DNA of 64,000 bases from Shewanella marisflavi. GTDB lineage: Bacteria > Pseudomonadota > Gammaproteobacteria > Enterobacterales > Shewanellaceae. The number at the start of each line of letters is the position of its first letter. Position 1 is the first letter of the stretch. The notes under the pieces were generated by a model, which ran no database searches, had not been told where the DNA came from, and saw only the letters and a program-made list of their open reading frames with translations. The stretch covers positions 682,001 to 746,000 of the forward strand of contig NZ_JAKIKX010000001.1 in NCBI RefSeq assembly GCF_023283925.1, in the 5' to 3' direction. Shown here one piece after another: positions 18,726 through 30,660 of this stretch. Made by a program: the position numbers and the translations under genes.

Positions 18726-19661
18726 ATGGAACTGATCCGCGGTATACATAATATTTTACCCAGACACCAGGGTTGCGTGCTGACTATTGGTAACTTTGAT
18801 GGCGTGCACCGTGGTCATGCCGAAGTCATTGCTGCCCTTGTGAAAAAGGCAAAGCAACTCAAGGTTCCTGCGACACTGATGACCTTCGAGCCACAGCCTC
18901 AAGAGCTGTTTAGAGGGGAGAATGCCCCTGCCAGGCTGAGTTTGCTGCGCGATAAAATTGTCTTGCTCGATGAGCTCGGCATAGATCGTCTGCTATGTGT
19001 CAATTTCAATCAGAAGTTTGCCTCGATGCCCGCCGAAGCCTTTATCGAAGATCTCTTGGTTAAGCAGCTTGGTGTTAAGTATCTGGTGGTCGGTGATGAT
19101 TTCTGTTTTGGCAAGCAGCGACGTGGAAATTTTGAGATGCTGAAAGCCGCCGGCGAGCGATATGGCTTTGCTGTGGTCAATACCCATAGTTTTATCATTG
19201 GCGATAAGCGGGTGAGTTCCACCGAGATCCGCTCTCAGTTAGCCAAAGGTAATCTGGAGCAGGCAAGGCGCCTATTGGGACATCCCTATGCGCTCAGTGG
19301 CAAGGTGGCTCACGGGGAAAAAATTGGCCGAACCATAGGTTTTCCAACGGCGAACATCGCCTTAAAACGCAAGGTCTCTCCGGTGAGAGGTGTCTTTGCG
19401 GTGAAACTGTATTGGGACGGCAGCGATATTTACGAAGGCGTTGCCAATGTGGGTTTCAGGCCCACAGTCAATGGACAAAATTGTCAGTTAGAAGTCCATC
19501 TGTTTGATTTCGATGGTGACCTTTATGGCCGCACAGTTGAAGTCGAGTTGGTGGCAAAGATTAGGGATGAACAGCCATTTAAGTCATTAGATGCGCTGAA
19601 GCTTCAAATTAAAGATGATGCTGACAGAGCCAAGGCTCTGCTTGGCTTAGATGCAGGCTGA
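18726..19661 (+). CDS. ribF: Bifunctional riboflavin kinase / FAD synthetase
   Basis: A 311-residue enzyme making FMN from riboflavin and ATP, then FAD from FMN and ATP. The N-terminal nucleotidyltransferase domain shows TIGNFDGVHRGHAEV and a SSTEIRSQLAKGN motif; the C-terminal kinase domain shows GKVAHGEKIGRTIGFPTANI and the GVFAVK and PTVNG segments. ATG 18726 (MELIRGIHN) is the usual family start; no good ribosome binding site is visible. It lies 66 bases after murJ and 32 before ileS, so it probably belongs to the murJ-ispH run. Confidence 0.95.
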   Translation: MELIRGIHNILPRHQGCVLTIGNFDGVHRGHAEVIAALVKKAKQLKVPATLMTFEPQPQELFRGENAPARLSLLRDKIVLLDELGIDRLLCVNFNQKFASMPAEAFIEDLLVKQLGVKYLVVGDDFCFGKQRRGNFEMLKAAGERYGFAVVNTHSFIIGDKRVSSTEIRSQLAKGNLEQARRLLGHPYALSGKVAHGEKIGRTIGFPTANIALKRKVSPVRGVFAVKLYWDGSDIYEGVANVGFRPTVNGQNCQLEVHLFDFDGDLYGRTVEVELVAKIRDEQPFKSLDALKLQIKDDADRAKALLGLDAG

Positions 19662-19693
19662 GCTCTATTAGCTAAATTAACGGTATAGGATCA

Positions 19694-22516
19694 ATGAGCG
19701 ACTATAAATCTACTTTAAACTTGCCGGAAACTGAGTTTCCGATGCGTGGTAACCTGGCAAAGCGCGAGCCAGAGATGTTGAAATCTTGGACAGAGAACAA
19801 GCTGTACCAAAAGATTCGTGAAAGCCGCACAGGTGCCAAGCCCTTCATTTTGCACGACGGCCCGCCGTATGCGAACGGTAGTATTCATATTGGTCACTCA
19901 GTAAATAAGATTTTAAAAGACATCATTATTAAGTCTAAAACCTTGTCGGGTTTCGATGCGCCTTATATTCCGGGTTGGGACTGTCACGGTCTGCCGATCG
20001 AACTTAAGGTTGAGCAGAAAGTGGGTAAGCCTGGACAGAAGGTAACCGCAGCCGAGTTTCGTCAGAAGTGTCGTGAATATGCGGCGCAGCAGGTTGACGG
20101 CCAGCGCGAAGACTTTATCCGTCTTGGTGTGTTTGGGGATTGGCAAAATCCTTACCTGACCATGAATTTTGATACCGAAGCCAACATTGTTCGCTCACTG
20201 GCTAAGGTTATTGATAATGGTCACCTGCACAAAGGGGTTAAGCCAGTACACTGGTGTACCGATTGTGGCTCGGCGTTAGCGGAAGCTGAAGTTGAATATG
20301 AAGATAAGACCTCACCTGCCATTGATGTTGCCTTCTTGGCGGTAGATAAGGCTGCAGTGCTGGCTAAATTCGGTGTCGAGCAATGTGACGCCGATGTCGC
20401 GACCGTTATCTGGACCACGACCCCTTGGACCTTGCCTGCGAACCGTGGCCTCTCAATGGCCGGTGATATCGATTACGATTTGGTTGAGTTCACTAAAGAA
20501 GACAAGCAGCTTGCCATCATAGTGGCGCAGGAGTTGGTTGAGTCTTGCGTTGAGCGTTATGGCGCCGAGTCGCACCGTGTACTTGGCAGTGTTAAAGGTC
20601 AGGCATTAGAGCTACTTCGCTTTAAGCATCCTTTCTACGATTTCGATGTACCTGTCATTATTGGCGATCACGTGACTGTCGATTCGGGTACAGGTGTGGT
20701 GCATACAGCCCCTGGCCATGGTCAGGATGACTTCGTGATTGGTCAAAAGTATGGTCTGGAAGTGGCTAACCCTGTGGGAGACAATGGTGTTTATAAGCCA
20801 GACACTGAGTTCTTTGCTGGTCAACATGTCTTTAAAGCGAACGATAACGTTGTTGCGCTGCTTGAAGAGAAAGGCGCGCTACTGAATCATGTGGCCTATC
20901 GTCACAGCTACCCACACTGCTGGCGTCATAAGACACCTATCATCTTCCGCGCGACGCCGCAGTGGTTTATCTCTATGGATCAAAAGGGGCTGCGTAGTCA
21001 GTCACTGAGTGAGATCGAGAAGACGCAATGGATCCCTGACTGGGGACAGAGCCGCATCGAGAAGATGGTTGAAAACCGTCCAGATTGGTGTATCTCGCGT
21101 CAGCGTACCTGGGGTGTACCTATTACCCTGTTTGTACACAGAGAGACCGAAGAGCTACACCCTGATAGCGTTTCCTTAATGGAGCGTGTAGCCCACAGAA
21201 TTGAGCAAGAAGGCATTCAGGCTTGGTGGGATCTTGACGCAGCAGAGCTGTTAGGCGAAGAGGCCGACCAATACCGTAAGGTCACAGATACCTTAGATGT
21301 GTGGTATGACTCAGGTTCTACCTTCTCGTCTGTGGTTGCCGCGCGTCCAGAATATAATGGTCACCCTGTCGATCTTTACCTTGAGGGTAGTGACCAGCAC
21401 CGTGGCTGGTTTATGTCGTCTCTGATGATCTCTACCGCCATGAGTGGCAAGGCGCCGTACAAGCAGGTATTAACCCATGGTTTCACCGTGGATGGTCAGG
21501 GCCGTAAGATGTCTAAATCTATCGGCAACGTGATCGCCCCGCTACAAGTCACCAATAAACTTGGCGCCGACATATTGCGTCTTTGGGTAGCGGCGACAGA
21601 TTATAGCGGTGAGATGACCGTCTCTGACGAGATCCTTAAGCGTAGTGCCGATGCCTATCGCCGTATCCGTAACACAGCGCGTTTCTTGCTTGCAAACCTC
21701 AATGGTTTTGACCCTGTTAAGGATACCGTTGCCGTTGAAGATATGGTGGCATTGGATCGCTGGGTGGTACGCCGTGCAGCAGCCTTGCAAGCTGAGATCT
21801 TAGAGGCTTACGAGCAATATAACTTCCATTTGGTGACGCAGAAACTGATGCAATTCTGCTCTGTCGAACTGGGTAGTTTCTATCTGGACATCATCAAAGA
21901 CAGACAATATACGGCTAAGGGCGATAGCTTAGCTCGTCGCAGCTGTCAGAGTGCACTCTACTTGATTGCCGAAGCCATGGTGCGCTGGATTGCGCCTATT
22001 CTAAGCTTCACTGCCGATGAGGTATGGCAATCTCTGCCGGGTGAGCGCGACGAGTTTGTGTTTACTCAGACCTGGTTTGAAGGCTTAGCGTCAGTGACCC
22101 TAGATAGCGACCTGAGCGATGAGTACTGGACAAACCTCATCACGGTACGTGACGAAGTGAACAAGGCGATTGAACAAGCGCGTCGTGAACAACGCGTTGG
22201 TGGTTCTTTAGAGGCTGAAGTCACGCTTTACGCTGATGAGTCCCTAACCGAGTCTTTAGCATTGTTAGGTGATGAGCTGCGTTTTGTGCTACTGACCTCT
22301 AACACCCAGATTGCGCCGCTGGCGAGTGCGGGTGATGATGCAGTAGCTACTGAGCTTGCCGGTCTAAAACTGTTAGTTGCTAAGACCGAGGCGGCTAAGT
22401 GTGACCGCTGCTGGCACCATAGAGAAGATGTGGGCCAGGTTGCTGAGCACCCACTGCTTTGTACACGCTGCGTCACCAATATTGAAGGTGACGGCGAAGT
22501 ACGTCAGTTCGCATAA
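19694..22516 (+). CDS. ileS: Isoleucyl-tRNA synthetase
   Basis: A class I aminoacyl-tRNA synthetase of 940 residues, normal length for the bacterial type. It has the HIGH motif in [15 protein letters not shown] (about 58-72), KMSKS starting at Lys605, an editing domain between them including [12 protein letters not shown], and a C-terminal zinc finger CDRCW ... CTRC. It charges tRNA-Ile and hydrolyses misactivated valine. AGGATCA lies just before the ATG. lspA follows nine bases downstream, the standard ileS-lspA arrangement. Confidence 0.98.
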   Translation: MSDYKSTLNLPETEFPMRGNLAKREPEMLKSWTENKLYQKIRESRTGAKPFILHDGPPYANGSIHIGHSVNKILKDIIIKSKTLSGFDAPYIPGWDCHGLPIELKVEQKVGKPGQKVTAAEFRQKCREYAAQQVDGQREDFIRLGVFGDWQNPYLTMNFDTEANIVRSLAKVIDNGHLHKGVKPVHWCTDCGSALAEAEVEYEDKTSPAIDVAFLAVDKAAVLAKFGVEQCDADVATVIWTTTPWTLPANRGLSMAGDIDYDLVEFTKEDKQLAIIVAQELVESCVERYGAESHRVLGSVKGQALELLRFKHPFYDFDVPVIIGDHVTVDSGTGVVHTAPGHGQDDFVIGQKYGLEVANPVGDNGVYKPDTEFFAGQHVFKANDNVVALLEEKGALLNHVAYRHSYPHCWRHKTPIIFRATPQWFISMDQKGLRSQSLSEIEKTQWIPDWGQSRIEKMVENRPDWCISRQRTWGVPITLFVHRETEELHPDSVSLMERVAHRIEQEGIQAWWDLDAAELLGEEADQYRKVTDTLDVWYDSGSTFSSVVAARPEYNGHPVDLYLEGSDQHRGWFMSSLMISTAMSGKAPYKQVLTHGFTVDGQGRKMSKSIGNVIAPLQVTNKLGADILRLWVAATDYSGEMTVSDEILKRSADAYRRIRNTARFLLANLNGFDPVKDTVAVEDMVALDRWVVRRAAALQAEILEAYEQYNFHLVTQKLMQFCSVELGSFYLDIIKDRQYTAKGDSLARRSCQSALYLIAEAMVRWIAPILSFTADEVWQSLPGERDEFVFTQTWFEGLASVTLDSDLSDEYWTNLITVRDEVNKAIEQARREQRVGGSLEAEVTLYADESLTESLALLGDELRFVLLTSNTQIAPLASAGDDAVATELAGLKLLVAKTEAAKCDRCWHHREDVGQVAEHPLLCTRCVTNIEGDGEVRQFA

Positions 22517-22525
22517 GGGAATAGA

Positions 22526-23038
22526 ATGCCATCTAGCTGGAAAGAGAGTGGCTTACGTTGGTATTGGGTAGTTGTATTGGTGTTTATCGCCGATCAACTA
22601 TCCAAACAATGGGTGTTAGCCAATTTTGACCTGAGAGAGTCAATTAACTTATTGCCATTTTTTAATTTCACCTATGTGAGAAATTATGGCGCTGCCTTTA
22701 GCTTTTTAAGCGATGCCGGTGGCTGGCAGCGTTGGCTGTTTACCATTGTGGCTGTCGGTTTTAGTACCTTGTTGACTGTTTGGCTGCGTAAGCAACCAAA
22801 CGCTATGTGGCGACTAAATCTGGCCTATACCTTAGTCATAGGTGGGGCGCTGGGTAATCTTATCGACCGGCTGCAACATGGCTTTGTGGTTGATTTTCTC
22901 GATTTTTATTGGAAGACGAGCCATTTCCCTGCTTTTAATATTGCCGATTCGGCGATTTGTGTTGGTGCCGGGCTGATTATCTTGGATTCGTTTATCTCAG
23001 AGAGTAAACCAGACGGCAAAGATGTCGCAAAGGGGTAG
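22526..23038 (+). CDS. lspA: Lipoprotein signal peptidase (signal peptidase II)
   Basis: A 170-residue inner membrane aspartyl protease that removes signal peptides from diacylglyceryl-modified prolipoproteins. Four hydrophobic segments and the two catalytic aspartates in GNLIDR and NIADS are visible, together with VRNYGAAFSFL. It follows ileS and precedes fkpB. Lipoprotein substrates in this window include the M28 peptidase and the Hex enzyme. Confidence 0.97.
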   Translation: MPSSWKESGLRWYWVVVLVFIADQLSKQWVLANFDLRESINLLPFFNFTYVRNYGAAFSFLSDAGGWQRWLFTIVAVGFSTLLTVWLRKQPNAMWRLNLAYTLVIGGALGNLIDRLQHGFVVDFLDFYWKTSHFPAFNIADSAICVGAGLIILDSFISESKPDGKDVAKG

Positions 23039-23044
23039 TATTAA

Positions 23045-23467
23045 GTGACTGTTACGCGTTCATTATTATGTCATATGAATATAGTGCTAGAAGATGGCTC
23101 TACCGCCGATAGTACTAAAGCTTCAGGTAAGCCTGCCAAGTTAAACATAGGCGATAAAACCTTGAGTCCTGCTTTTGAAGCAGAGTTGAAGGGCCTGAAG
23201 CAAGGGGACAAGCACAGTTTTACCCTAGAGGCCGCAGATGCCTTTGGGGAGTCGAATCCCGATGCGATTCATCATATGGACAGGAGCAAGTTTCCTGCCG
23301 ATATGCAACTCGAAGCCGGGGTTATCCTAAGTTTCGCAGGTCCTGGCGGCAGTGAGATCCCAGGTATCGTTCGCGATGTACTTGGTGACTCTGTTACTGT
23401 CGATCTCAATCATCCGTTAGCGGGTCGTACAGTGACATTTGAATTGGAAGTGATTCAGGAGCTCTAA
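23045..23467 (+). CDS. fkpB: FKBP-type peptidyl-prolyl cis-trans isomerase (SlpA/FkpB)
   Basis: A 140-residue SlpA-type prolyl isomerase and chaperone. It shows the FKBP core [30 protein letters not shown] and the C-terminal [20 protein letters not shown], with an IF (insert-in-flap) domain between. It has no signal peptide, so it is cytoplasmic. The start is GTG at 23045. It sits between lspA and ispH in the conserved ileS-lspA-fkpB-ispH cluster and is two bases from ispH. Confidence 0.95.
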   Translation: MTVTRSLLCHMNIVLEDGSTADSTKASGKPAKLNIGDKTLSPAFEAELKGLKQGDKHSFTLEAADAFGESNPDAIHHMDRSKFPADMQLEAGVILSFAGPGGSEIPGIVRDVLGDSVTVDLNHPLAGRTVTFELEVIQEL

Positions 23468-23469
23468 TT

Positions 23470-24420
23470 ATGACTCAACCTCCACAAAGCTTGCAGATCA
23501 AGCTGGCTAATCCTCGTGGTTTTTGTGCCGGTGTCGACAGGGCGATTAGCATTGTCGAAAGGGCTCTTGAGTTGTTTTCACCGCCTATCTATGTGCGTCA
23601 CGAAGTGGTGCACAACAGGTACGTGGTACAAAACCTCAAAGACAGAGGCGCAGTTTTTGTCGATGAGCTGGATCAAGTACCTGACGATAGCATAGTGATC
23701 TTCAGTGCCCACGGCGTATCTCAGGCGGTACGCGCCGAAGCGAAAAAACGCGGACTACGTGTGTTTGATGCGACCTGCCCCTTAGTCACTAAGGTGCATC
23801 TTCAGGTTACTCGTGCGAGCCGCAAAGGGATCGAATGTATCTTAATCGGTCATGCGGGACACCCTGAAGTCGAGGGCACCATGGGGCAGTATGATAACCC
23901 TGAAGGGGGCGTGCTCTTGGTGGAGTCTCCGGCGGATGTTGAAGCTTTGGTTGTTAAAGATCCAGAAAACCTCTGCTTTGTTACTCAGACCACTTTGTCG
24001 ATGGACGATACTGCCGATGTGATCGCGGCGCTGCAGAAACGTTTTCCGTCTATCCAGGGACCGCGTAAAGATGATATTTGTTACGCGACTCAAAATAGAC
24101 AAGACGCGGTACGTAATGTTGCCGATGACGTTGACCTTTTTATTGTCGTGGGCTCGAAAAACAGCTCTAACTCTAACCGTTTGATGGAGCTGGCTATCAA
24201 GAAGGGAACTCAGTCTTACCTTGTCGATAATGCCGATGACATAAACTCTGAATGGTTTAACGGTATCGAAAAGGTTGCCGTTACAGCGGGTGCATCAGCT
24301 CCTGAAGTCCTAGTAAAACAGGTTATAGATGCCATTGCCAAGTTGGCACCGAGCGTTATTACCGAGGTTGAGGGACGAAAAGAAGATACGGTGTTTGCCG
24401 TTCCGGCGGAATTGCGTTAG
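23470..24420 (+). CDS. ispH: 4-hydroxy-3-methylbut-2-enyl diphosphate reductase
   Basis: The last step of the MEP isoprenoid pathway, reducing HMBPP to IPP and DMAPP with an iron-sulfur cluster. The 316-residue protein has the three cluster cysteines Cys19 ([11 protein letters not shown]), Cys103 ([11 protein letters not shown]) and Cys204 ([10 protein letters not shown]), plus SSNSNRL and the TAGASAPE motif. It ends the ileS-lspA-fkpB-ispH cluster with a strong terminator 25 bases downstream, separating it from the pilin operon. Confidence 0.97.
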   Translation: MTQPPQSLQIKLANPRGFCAGVDRAISIVERALELFSPPIYVRHEVVHNRYVVQNLKDRGAVFVDELDQVPDDSIVIFSAHGVSQAVRAEAKKRGLRVFDATCPLVTKVHLQVTRASRKGIECILIGHAGHPEVEGTMGQYDNPEGGVLLVESPADVEALVVKDPENLCFVTQTTLSMDDTADVIAALQKRFPSIQGPRKDDICYATQNRQDAVRNVADDVDLFIVVGSKNSSNSNRLMELAIKKGTQSYLVDNADDINSEWFNGIEKVAVTAGASAPEVLVKQVIDAIAKLAPSVITEVEGRKEDTVFAVPAELR

Positions 24421-24443
24421 CTATATCTGATTGTTTTGATGAG

Positions 24444-24469
24444 AAAAGGAGGCCAAGGCCTCCTTTTTT
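24444..24469 (+). terminator. Terminator after ispH
   Basis: Stem AAAAGGAGGCC / GGCCTCCTTTT with a two-base loop and T run. Confidence 0.9.
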
Positions 24470-24653
24470 GTTGTTTAAAAATCATCCTGGCTATATGGAG
24501 ATACATTTTTAGACTTAATATTACTAGCGCGTAATATTCGACTAATCTATGATTAACTAGTATAGTTTAAAGTTATGCTAACATTCAGATTTTTAAAGAC
24601 TAAACAACTGAAACGACTGTCAAAAGTATGGCTATTATCGGAGATTTGACATC

Positions 24654-25172
24654 ATGGTAAAACGTGGGAAAGGGTTTTCCCTAATTGAGGTGATGGTATC
24701 ACTCGTCATTTTAGTTATTGGCTTAATCGGCATTTTCAATCTTCACGTTGTCTCTAAACGAGGCAGCTTCGAGTCTTTTCAGCAAACCCAGGCTTCATAC
24801 TACGCCAACGATATTATCAATCGTATGAAGTTAAATCCTACCCAGTTAGCCACTTATGCAGGTACCTATAGTGGAATACCAAGTTCGGTAAGTAAGCAAT
24901 GCCAGGGGGCTGCAATCTGTTCATCTTCGGAGATGGCAGCTTGGGATCTATATGAGTGGCGAACATTATTCAATGGTGGCGCTGAGACAGTAGGAACTCA
25001 GAATGTTGGAGGGCTAGATACCCCAACAGCCTGCGTCGTGGTAAGCGGTAATAGCGTTACAGTTAGCATGGCGTGGAAGGGGATTCGTGAAACATCTATT
25101 GAATCGGCCTCCTCTGATTGTGGCTCTACCACAACCCATCGACGCTTATTTACAGTACAGACGGTGATTTGA
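24654..25172 (+). CDS. pilV: Type IV pilus minor pilin PilV
   Basis: A 172-residue prepilin-like protein. The short basic leader MVKRGKG precedes the PilD cleavage site G/FSLIEVMVSL with Glu5 of the mature form, then a hydrophobic helix ending GLIGIFNLHVVSKRG, typical of PilV. The rest holds several cysteines likely forming disulfides. Minor pilins prime assembly and sit at the pilus tip. It is first in pilV-pilW-pilX-pilY1-pilE; pilW starts five bases after its stop. Confidence 0.92.
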   Translation: MVKRGKGFSLIEVMVSLVILVIGLIGIFNLHVVSKRGSFESFQQTQASYYANDIINRMKLNPTQLATYAGTYSGIPSSVSKQCQGAAICSSSEMAAWDLYEWRTLFNGGAETVGTQNVGGLDTPTACVVVSGNSVTVSMAWKGIRETSIESASSDCGSTTTHRRLFTVQTVI

Positions 25173-25177
25173 ACAGA

Positions 25178-26152
25178 ATGAAGATTTTAACTATACGTGC
25201 TCAGTCTGGAATGTCACTCGTCGAGTTGATGGTGGCTTTGGTCATTAGCCTATTCTTATCTGCTGGCATATTTACTATGTTTAGCATGTCATCATCTAAC
25301 GTAACGACAACCAGTCAGTTTAATCAATTGCAAGAAAATGGACGTATTGCCTTAGCAATTATGGAGCGTGATTTAACCCAGTTGGCCTTTATGGGAGATA
25401 TGACTGGAACAGATTTTGTGGTTGGGAGTAATACGACAATATCATCCGCAGCTGTTCCAAATGATTGTGTAGGTGGAGGAGTTAATAACGCAACGCTGCC
25501 AAATGGTACAGCGTCCCATTTTAGGCGGATTTGGGGGTATGAAGCGGGTGTTAGTGGCGTTGCTTTTGGCTGCCTTACTGGAGTGAATGCGAATACAGAT
25601 GTATTGCAGATAAAACGACTGGTTGGTCCTAATACATTGTCTCCGAATGTTGGCACAAATCATTATGTTGCTACAACTTCGAGCCAGGCAATATTTTTTA
25701 CTGGTAATCAAGTGACGCCAGTTTTAACTAATAGTCGATTTTGGGAATATCAACATCATATTTACTTTATAAAAAATGATGGGACGGTACCTGTGCTAAG
25801 ACGACGAACTTTGTCGGTTGCCAATGGAATGAATAACGAGGAGCAACTCGTAGAAGGTATTGAAAATTTAAGAGTTTTGTATGGTGTTGATGATAATGGG
25901 GATGATATACCGAATCGATATGTTCCTGTTGGAAGCGTAAATACCGTGATGTGGGATAATCAGTCCTTTCAGAGGATTGTGGCCTTGAAAGTCTTTTTGC
26001 TTGTGCGTTCGGTTGAAGAAGATCCTAGCTATACTAATGAAACTCAATATTCGCTGGGTGATAAAACAATTGTAGCGCCACAAGATCATTTTAGGCGGAA
26101 AGTGATGTCAACCACTGTAATGCTTGAAAACCCTGTTTTGATTAGGAATTAG
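25178..26152 (+). CDS. pilW: Type IV pilus minor pilin PilW
   Basis: A 324-residue protein with leader MKILTIRAQSG, cleavage site G/MSLVELMVAL and a hydrophobic helix, then a large beta-rich head. PilW proteins are characteristically larger than other minor pilins. ATG 25178 lies immediately after the pilV stop; an overlapping upstream reading gives a non-prepilin N-terminus and is rejected. Cleavage before Met rather than Phe is a permitted variant. Confidence 0.92.
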   Translation: MKILTIRAQSGMSLVELMVALVISLFLSAGIFTMFSMSSSNVTTTSQFNQLQENGRIALAIMERDLTQLAFMGDMTGTDFVVGSNTTISSAAVPNDCVGGGVNNATLPNGTASHFRRIWGYEAGVSGVAFGCLTGVNANTDVLQIKRLVGPNTLSPNVGTNHYVATTSSQAIFFTGNQVTPVLTNSRFWEYQHHIYFIKNDGTVPVLRRRTLSVANGMNNEEQLVEGIENLRVLYGVDDNGDDIPNRYVPVGSVNTVMWDNQSFQRIVALKVFLLVRSVEEDPSYTNETQYSLGDKTIVAPQDHFRRKVMSTTVMLENPVLIRN

Positions 26153-26163
26153 TAGAGGGGCAC

Positions 26164-26634
26164 ATGAAAAAACAACAAGGAGTCGTGCTATTTTTTGCCT
26201 TAATCGTTTTGATTCTTATGACGGTTATTGGTGTTGCATTGGCTGTAAACTCTACTCAATCACTCCGAATGGCTGGCGCAGGGGCCGAACGAATAGAGGC
26301 AAAAGCCTTGGCTGATGGTGGAATTGCAGCTGTTCTGTTAAATAAGACGCCAGCATTTTTAGCAACTATGTCAGCTATTGATGCTCAGAACTCATTTTCT
26401 GGCGGTAAGCAAGTACTCACCCCTTTGCCATTAGTCGATGATGGAGCAGGGAATTTAGTCGTTCAGCCTAAGAATGTGTCTTGTCAGAGAAGTGCTGCTG
26501 CCAGCGGAACAGATTTGTTTAAATGTCGCCGTATTGAAATATCCAGCCAGGTTAGTTTCGGACGAGATAATCTAGGTCAAGTAATGGTTGTAACAGGTAT
26601 TGAGCAGGAAGTGCTCAGCGGGAGCGGGTCATGA
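26164..26634 (+). CDS. pilX: Type IV pilus assembly protein PilX
   Basis: A 156-residue PilX-type protein: leader MKKQQG then VVLFFALIVLILMTVIGVALAV, a PilX_N helix, followed by NSTQSLRMAGAGAERIEAKALADGGI, which resembles the family continuation. It lacks the canonical Phe-Thr-Leu-Ile-Glu start, as is common in PilX. The stop overlaps pilY1 by four bases (ATGA). Confidence 0.9.
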   Translation: MKKQQGVVLFFALIVLILMTVIGVALAVNSTQSLRMAGAGAERIEAKALADGGIAAVLLNKTPAFLATMSAIDAQNSFSGGKQVLTPLPLVDDGAGNLVVQPKNVSCQRSAAASGTDLFKCRRIEISSQVSFGRDNLGQVMVVTGIEQEVLSGSGS

Positions 26635-29600
26635 AGTTTAATAAAATTTTATTTGCAAGCCTAGTTACAGCATTGGCTTTGCCTGTACAGTCTTTTGCGG
26701 ATGATACAGATCTTTATCTTAACCCAGCGGAAAATAATGTACGGCCTCAAGTGCTGATAATTTTCGACAACTCAGGCAGTATGGACACCATTGTTGAAGG
26801 TTTGCCGGGAGGGTACGTTAATGATCCAAATAATCCCTATGAGCCACTAGATAGCGCTAACTCCTATGACGATGGCATGGTTTATTTTGCGATCGGTGTT
26901 GGTATTGATGAGGCGGGTTTAGGTATTCCAGATAGCCCTTCAGAAACTAATAGATTTAATGATTTGCTTAATGGGTGCTCTGTTGCCAGAGAGGCATTAA
27001 ATAAATACGGACGATTTACTGGTTATATTCGAGAGTACATTACAAGTGGAAATGGTAAAGGTACTTGGCAACCGATAAAGAATAACTCGGGCAAAGATCA
27101 AAATAATCCTGTTGATTGTTGGGAAGATATTCCTGCACAAAAAACTGATAATAATAACGATATAACATCGTTTGCTCCAGGTTACCCAGTTGATAGTCTT
27201 AAGAGTGGTAATGGAAGTAATGCTGTATATCTTCCTTGGGGGTCAACTCCTGGTGTTAATGGTTTCAATACAGGGGAGCTGGTTACGCTTTATTCGGCTA
27301 ACTATTTACGTTGGTATCGTCATTATCAGAAAGATGTTGCGGAAGGGACTAACCCTGATTTTCCAGATCAAACGCGCTTGGCTATTGCAAAAACTGCCAT
27401 TTCGAGTGTGATAAGTACGGTTCCATCTGTAGATTTTGGTTTAGCAGTGTTTAATTTGAACTTTCCAAATGAGGGCGACAGTGATGGTGGGCGAATCGTC
27501 GCTGGAATAAAACAGCGAACAGCTTCTGAAAAGGAAGCATTAATTAATACCATTACTAACCTACCAGCAGAAACCAACACGCCCTTATGCGAAACCTTAT
27601 ACGAGGCCTACCGTTACTTTAGTGGTGGCGCAATACATTTTGGCCATTCAGATAGAGATTATAACGGTAACAGTGACGGTACCAATATTAAATATGATGC
27701 TAACAAGCCTATGTATGATACCAGTATTGAAAGCGGTGGGAATTATATTTCGCCGTTGTCAAAGTGTAATCGGCTCGCGCATGTCATCTACATTACTGAC
27801 GGGGCACCTGTATTAGATAAATCAGCTGATAATTTAATTATTTCCTTGGGGGGGACGCCATTTACTTATCGTCCAGCAGAGGGAGATCAACCCGCTAAAG
27901 AAAGTTATCTGCCAGCGTTAGCTGAGTATATGTTTAATGAAGATATGTCTCCTGCCGATGGTTTTCAACGTGTTATCACACACACCATAGGCTTTAGCTT
28001 GGGTGAGGATGAAGAGGCTGCTGAGCCTTTGCTTATAGAAACGGCCAGACGTTCAAATGATCCAAAAAATGGACTAAGAGGCACTTATTCTAGGGCTGAT
28101 AATACAGTTCAATTGATTGAAGCTATTACTAAACTCATTGGTGAGATTGATAGTACAGGACAGCGTTTTTCTGCCCCTGGTGTAGCGTTTAGTAGTGCAG
28201 ACCCCACTCGAACTTTAGATGCTGCTTATTATGCGCTTTTTGAACCTTCGCAAAGCCCTAAATGGACAGGTAATCTTAAGAAGTTAAAAGTCAACTCTAG
28301 CGGAGGGTTAGTAGATGCTAACGGGGATCCGGCAATTGACTCTTCAGGCAGTATTGCTAATACGGCTTGTACTATATGGAGTGATTGCAGTACCAACGGA
28401 GATAAAAGTGGATATTTAGATGAAAAAGGGGATCCTGTAGATGGCGGTAATATCGTTGCCGCAGGGGGAGCTACGAGAAGTATAGATCCTAGTGGGCGAA
28501 GCCTTTATAGCGACCTTGGGGGGTTGAAATTATTTTCCGCGAGTAATTTTAATGATGTTTCATTAAAAGCAGGTGGGAAAAGTAATTTAGCTGCCTATAT
28601 GGGATTGCCGATTGATAATGTCGATGTAGAGTTAGAGAAAGCTTTTAAGTGGATTGAAGGCTGGAATGTTGATGTTGCTTCTTACAAAGATACTGGAGAG
28701 GTGGACGAGTACACCTCGATTGACATCAATGGTGTTAGAGCTGACATCATGGGAGATCCTCTGCATTCTCAGCCTTTAGCTATTGATTACGGTGACCATA
28801 CTATGATTTTTGTGGGTACAAATCATGGTCTAATGCATGCGTTTAAAGATACAGGTAACGCTGTATCCGAAAGTTGGGCTTTTATGCCATATGAATTGCT
28901 GCCAAATGTTAGTGTTATTAGGCGAAATGATTATTCCGCAGGGCACAGTGTTTATGGGGTGGATGGTTCCCCTGTAGCTTATGTGCAAAGAAATGGTGCG
29001 ACGATAGAAGAAGCTTGGTTGTTTTTCGGTTTACGCAGAGGTGGCCAATCTTATTATGCATTGGATGTTAAAGGCGATGTCCCTAGTCTGAAGTGGCAAA
29101 TATCCAATACAACAGTAGGCTTTGAAGATTTAGGACAGACTTGGTCAACTCCCGTCGTGACAAGGATCCCAGGTTTTGATGGACCCGTGATTATCTTCGG
29201 CGGCGGATATAACACTGGTTATGATAGCGGCGGAGGTCAAAATGCTTCAGGAAGGATGGTGTATATTGTAAATGCTGCGAATGGTCAGCTTATTCATTCT
29301 TTCGGCGCGTCAGGTAATACATCGCTACCTAACATTGAAGATTCTATAGTTGGCTCAATTGCAACATTAGATAGTAACAGTGATGGTGTAACAGACAGAT
29401 TGTACGCAGCAGATCTTGGAGGAAATGTTTGGCGTATTGACATGCCTTCAGAGGATAAAACTACTTGGAGTGGGTTTAAATTTGCACAAGTTGGTGGTGC
29501 ATTAAGTAATAGTGATAGGAGATTTTTTTATGAACCTACTGTCGCTCAAACTTATTTTACGAATACTTCAAGAGTCACTGTTACAGATGAATCTGGTACC

Positions 29601-30254
29601 ACGACCACAGTGGCTTATCAGAATGTTCCATATGATGCGGTGACTTTAGGTTCTGGTAACCGAGCCAATCCATTGGGTACCGCCACAGAAGATATGTTTT
29701 TTGTTTTTCAAGATAGGAATGTGATTACACAGCAGTTTGGTGTAGGAGGTACAGCTGTACCAACTCCGTTGAGCTATCCAGATAATCTTTACAACATTAC
29801 ATCAGGAGCTCCTTCCACAGAGAGTGAAAATATCGCCTTTGGGGAGAAAAGAGGTTGGTATTACGATTTTGCTGGAGCCGGAGAGAAAAGCTTGTCACCG
29901 TCAGTGATCATAAGCGGTAAAGTATATTTCACTTCGTTTACGCCGACAGGCCCTGCCCCAGATCCAGATTCATGTTCGCTTCAATCTGTAGGGAAGTTAT
30001 ATACGTTAGATCTGCATAAGGGGGGAAGGTATTCAGAAGAGTATGTCATTGATGTGTGTGACAACTGTATTCCTCAGCCACCAAAAATTATAACTCCGCC
30101 AGAATCGGATGACCCAAATGATCCCGATAATCCCGATGCTGTACTTATCATTGGTCGAGGAAAATGTGATGAAAAAGGCGAGAATTGCTCAGGGACTGTA
30201 GATATTGAATCGGGCTTGAACACAAACAAAATTTATTACCACATAGATGAGTAG
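26631..30254 (+). CDS. pilY1: PilY1-type pilus tip adhesin and assembly factor
   Basis: A 1207-residue secreted protein with signal peptide [23 protein letters not shown]. The N-terminal half contains a von Willebrand A-like fold with the MIDAS start DNSGSM (Asp46, Ser48, Ser50) and the [14 protein letters not shown] segment. The C-terminal half (about 690-1130) is the PilY1 beta-propeller ([35 protein letters not shown]) with a calcium loop DSNSDGVTD at 914-922. PilY1 caps the minor pilin complex, mediates adhesion and retraction control. An Asp/Pro-rich linker ([14 protein letters not shown]) and a CDNC pair lie near the C-terminus. The gene looks more AT-rich than the preceding ileS cluster. 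Confidence 0.93.
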   Translation: MKFNKILFASLVTALALPVQSFADDTDLYLNPAENNVRPQVLIIFDNSGSMDTIVEGLPGGYVNDPNNPYEPLDSANSYDDGMVYFAIGVGIDEAGLGIPDSPSETNRFNDLLNGCSVAREALNKYGRFTGYIREYITSGNGKGTWQPIKNNSGKDQNNPVDCWEDIPAQKTDNNNDITSFAPGYPVDSLKSGNGSNAVYLPWGSTPGVNGFNTGELVTLYSANYLRWYRHYQKDVAEGTNPDFPDQTRLAIAKTAISSVISTVPSVDFGLAVFNLNFPNEGDSDGGRIVAGIKQRTASEKEALINTITNLPAETNTPLCETLYEAYRYFSGGAIHFGHSDRDYNGNSDGTNIKYDANKPMYDTSIESGGNYISPLSKCNRLAHVIYITDGAPVLDKSADNLIISLGGTPFTYRPAEGDQPAKESYLPALAEYMFNEDMSPADGFQRVITHTIGFSLGEDEEAAEPLLIETARRSNDPKNGLRGTYSRADNTVQLIEAITKLIGEIDSTGQRFSAPGVAFSSADPTRTLDAAYYALFEPSQSPKWTGNLKKLKVNSSGGLVDANGDPAIDSSGSIANTACTIWSDCSTNGDKSGYLDEKGDPVDGGNIVAAGGATRSIDPSGRSLYSDLGGLKLFSASNFNDVSLKAGGKSNLAAYMGLPIDNVDVELEKAFKWIEGWNVDVASYKDTGEVDEYTSIDINGVRADIMGDPLHSQPLAIDYGDHTMIFVGTNHGLMHAFKDTGNAVSESWAFMPYELLPNVSVIRRNDYSAGHSVYGVDGSPVAYVQRNGATIEEAWLFFGLRRGGQSYYALDVKGDVPSLKWQISNTTVGFEDLGQTWSTPVVTRIPGFDGPVIIFGGGYNTGYDSGGGQNASGRMVYIVNAANGQLIHSFGASGNTSLPNIEDSIVGSIATLDSNSDGVTDRLYAADLGGNVWRIDMPSEDKTTWSGFKFAQVGGALSNSDRRFFYEPTVAQTYFTNTSRVTVTDESGTTTTVAYQNVPYDAVTLGSGNRANPLGTATEDMFFVFQDRNVITQQFGVGGTAVPTPLSYPDNLYNITSGAPSTESENIAFGEKRGWYYDFAGAGEKSLSPSVIISGKVYFTSFTPTGPAPDPDSCSLQSVGKLYTLDLHKGGRYSEEYVIDVCDNCIPQPPKIITPPESDDPNDPDNPDAVLIIGRGKCDEKGENCSGTVDIESGLNTNKIYYHIDE

Positions 30255-30261
30255 CGTTTTA

Positions 30262-30660
30262 ATGAAGAAGAGTTCACTACTTGGGTTTACCCTGATTGAG
30301 TTAATGATAACAGTCGCTATTGTCGGAATATTGGCGGCAATAGCCTATCCTTCATATATCAATTATGTGACTAAGAGTGGCCGCTCTGAAGGGGTAGCGG
30401 CGGTAATGCGAGTCGCCAATTTACAGGAGCAGTATTATCTTGATAATCGTGCCTATGCTACGGATATGACGAAGCTCGGATTGGGAGCGAGTCCATTTGT
30501 AACTGAACATGGTCATTATAGTGTGGCTTCATCGGGTACTAGCTCGTTCACTATTACTGCAACTGCTCAAGGTGCACAAGCTAGCAGAGACTCGACATGT
30601 GGAACCATTACTATGACATCTGCAGGTGTTAAAGGACCTTCGGCGGAGTGTTGGAAATGA
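30262..30660 (+). CDS. pilE: Type IV minor pilin PilE
   Basis: A 132-residue type IV pilin-like protein: leader MKKSSLLG, cleavage site [29 protein letters not shown], then a short head with two cysteines near the C-terminus forming the D-region disulfide. An ATG at 30247 is also in frame and overlaps the pilY1 stop; I prefer 30262 since it gives a normal eight-residue leader, but neither has a clear ribosome binding site. The head is small, consistent with the PilE-type minor pilin. Confidence 0.88.
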   Translation: MKKSSLLGFTLIELMITVAIVGILAAIAYPSYINYVTKSGRSEGVAAVMRVANLQEQYYLDNRAYATDMTKLGLGASPFVTEHGHYSVASSGTSSFTITATAQGAQASRDSTCGTITMTSAGVKGPSAECWK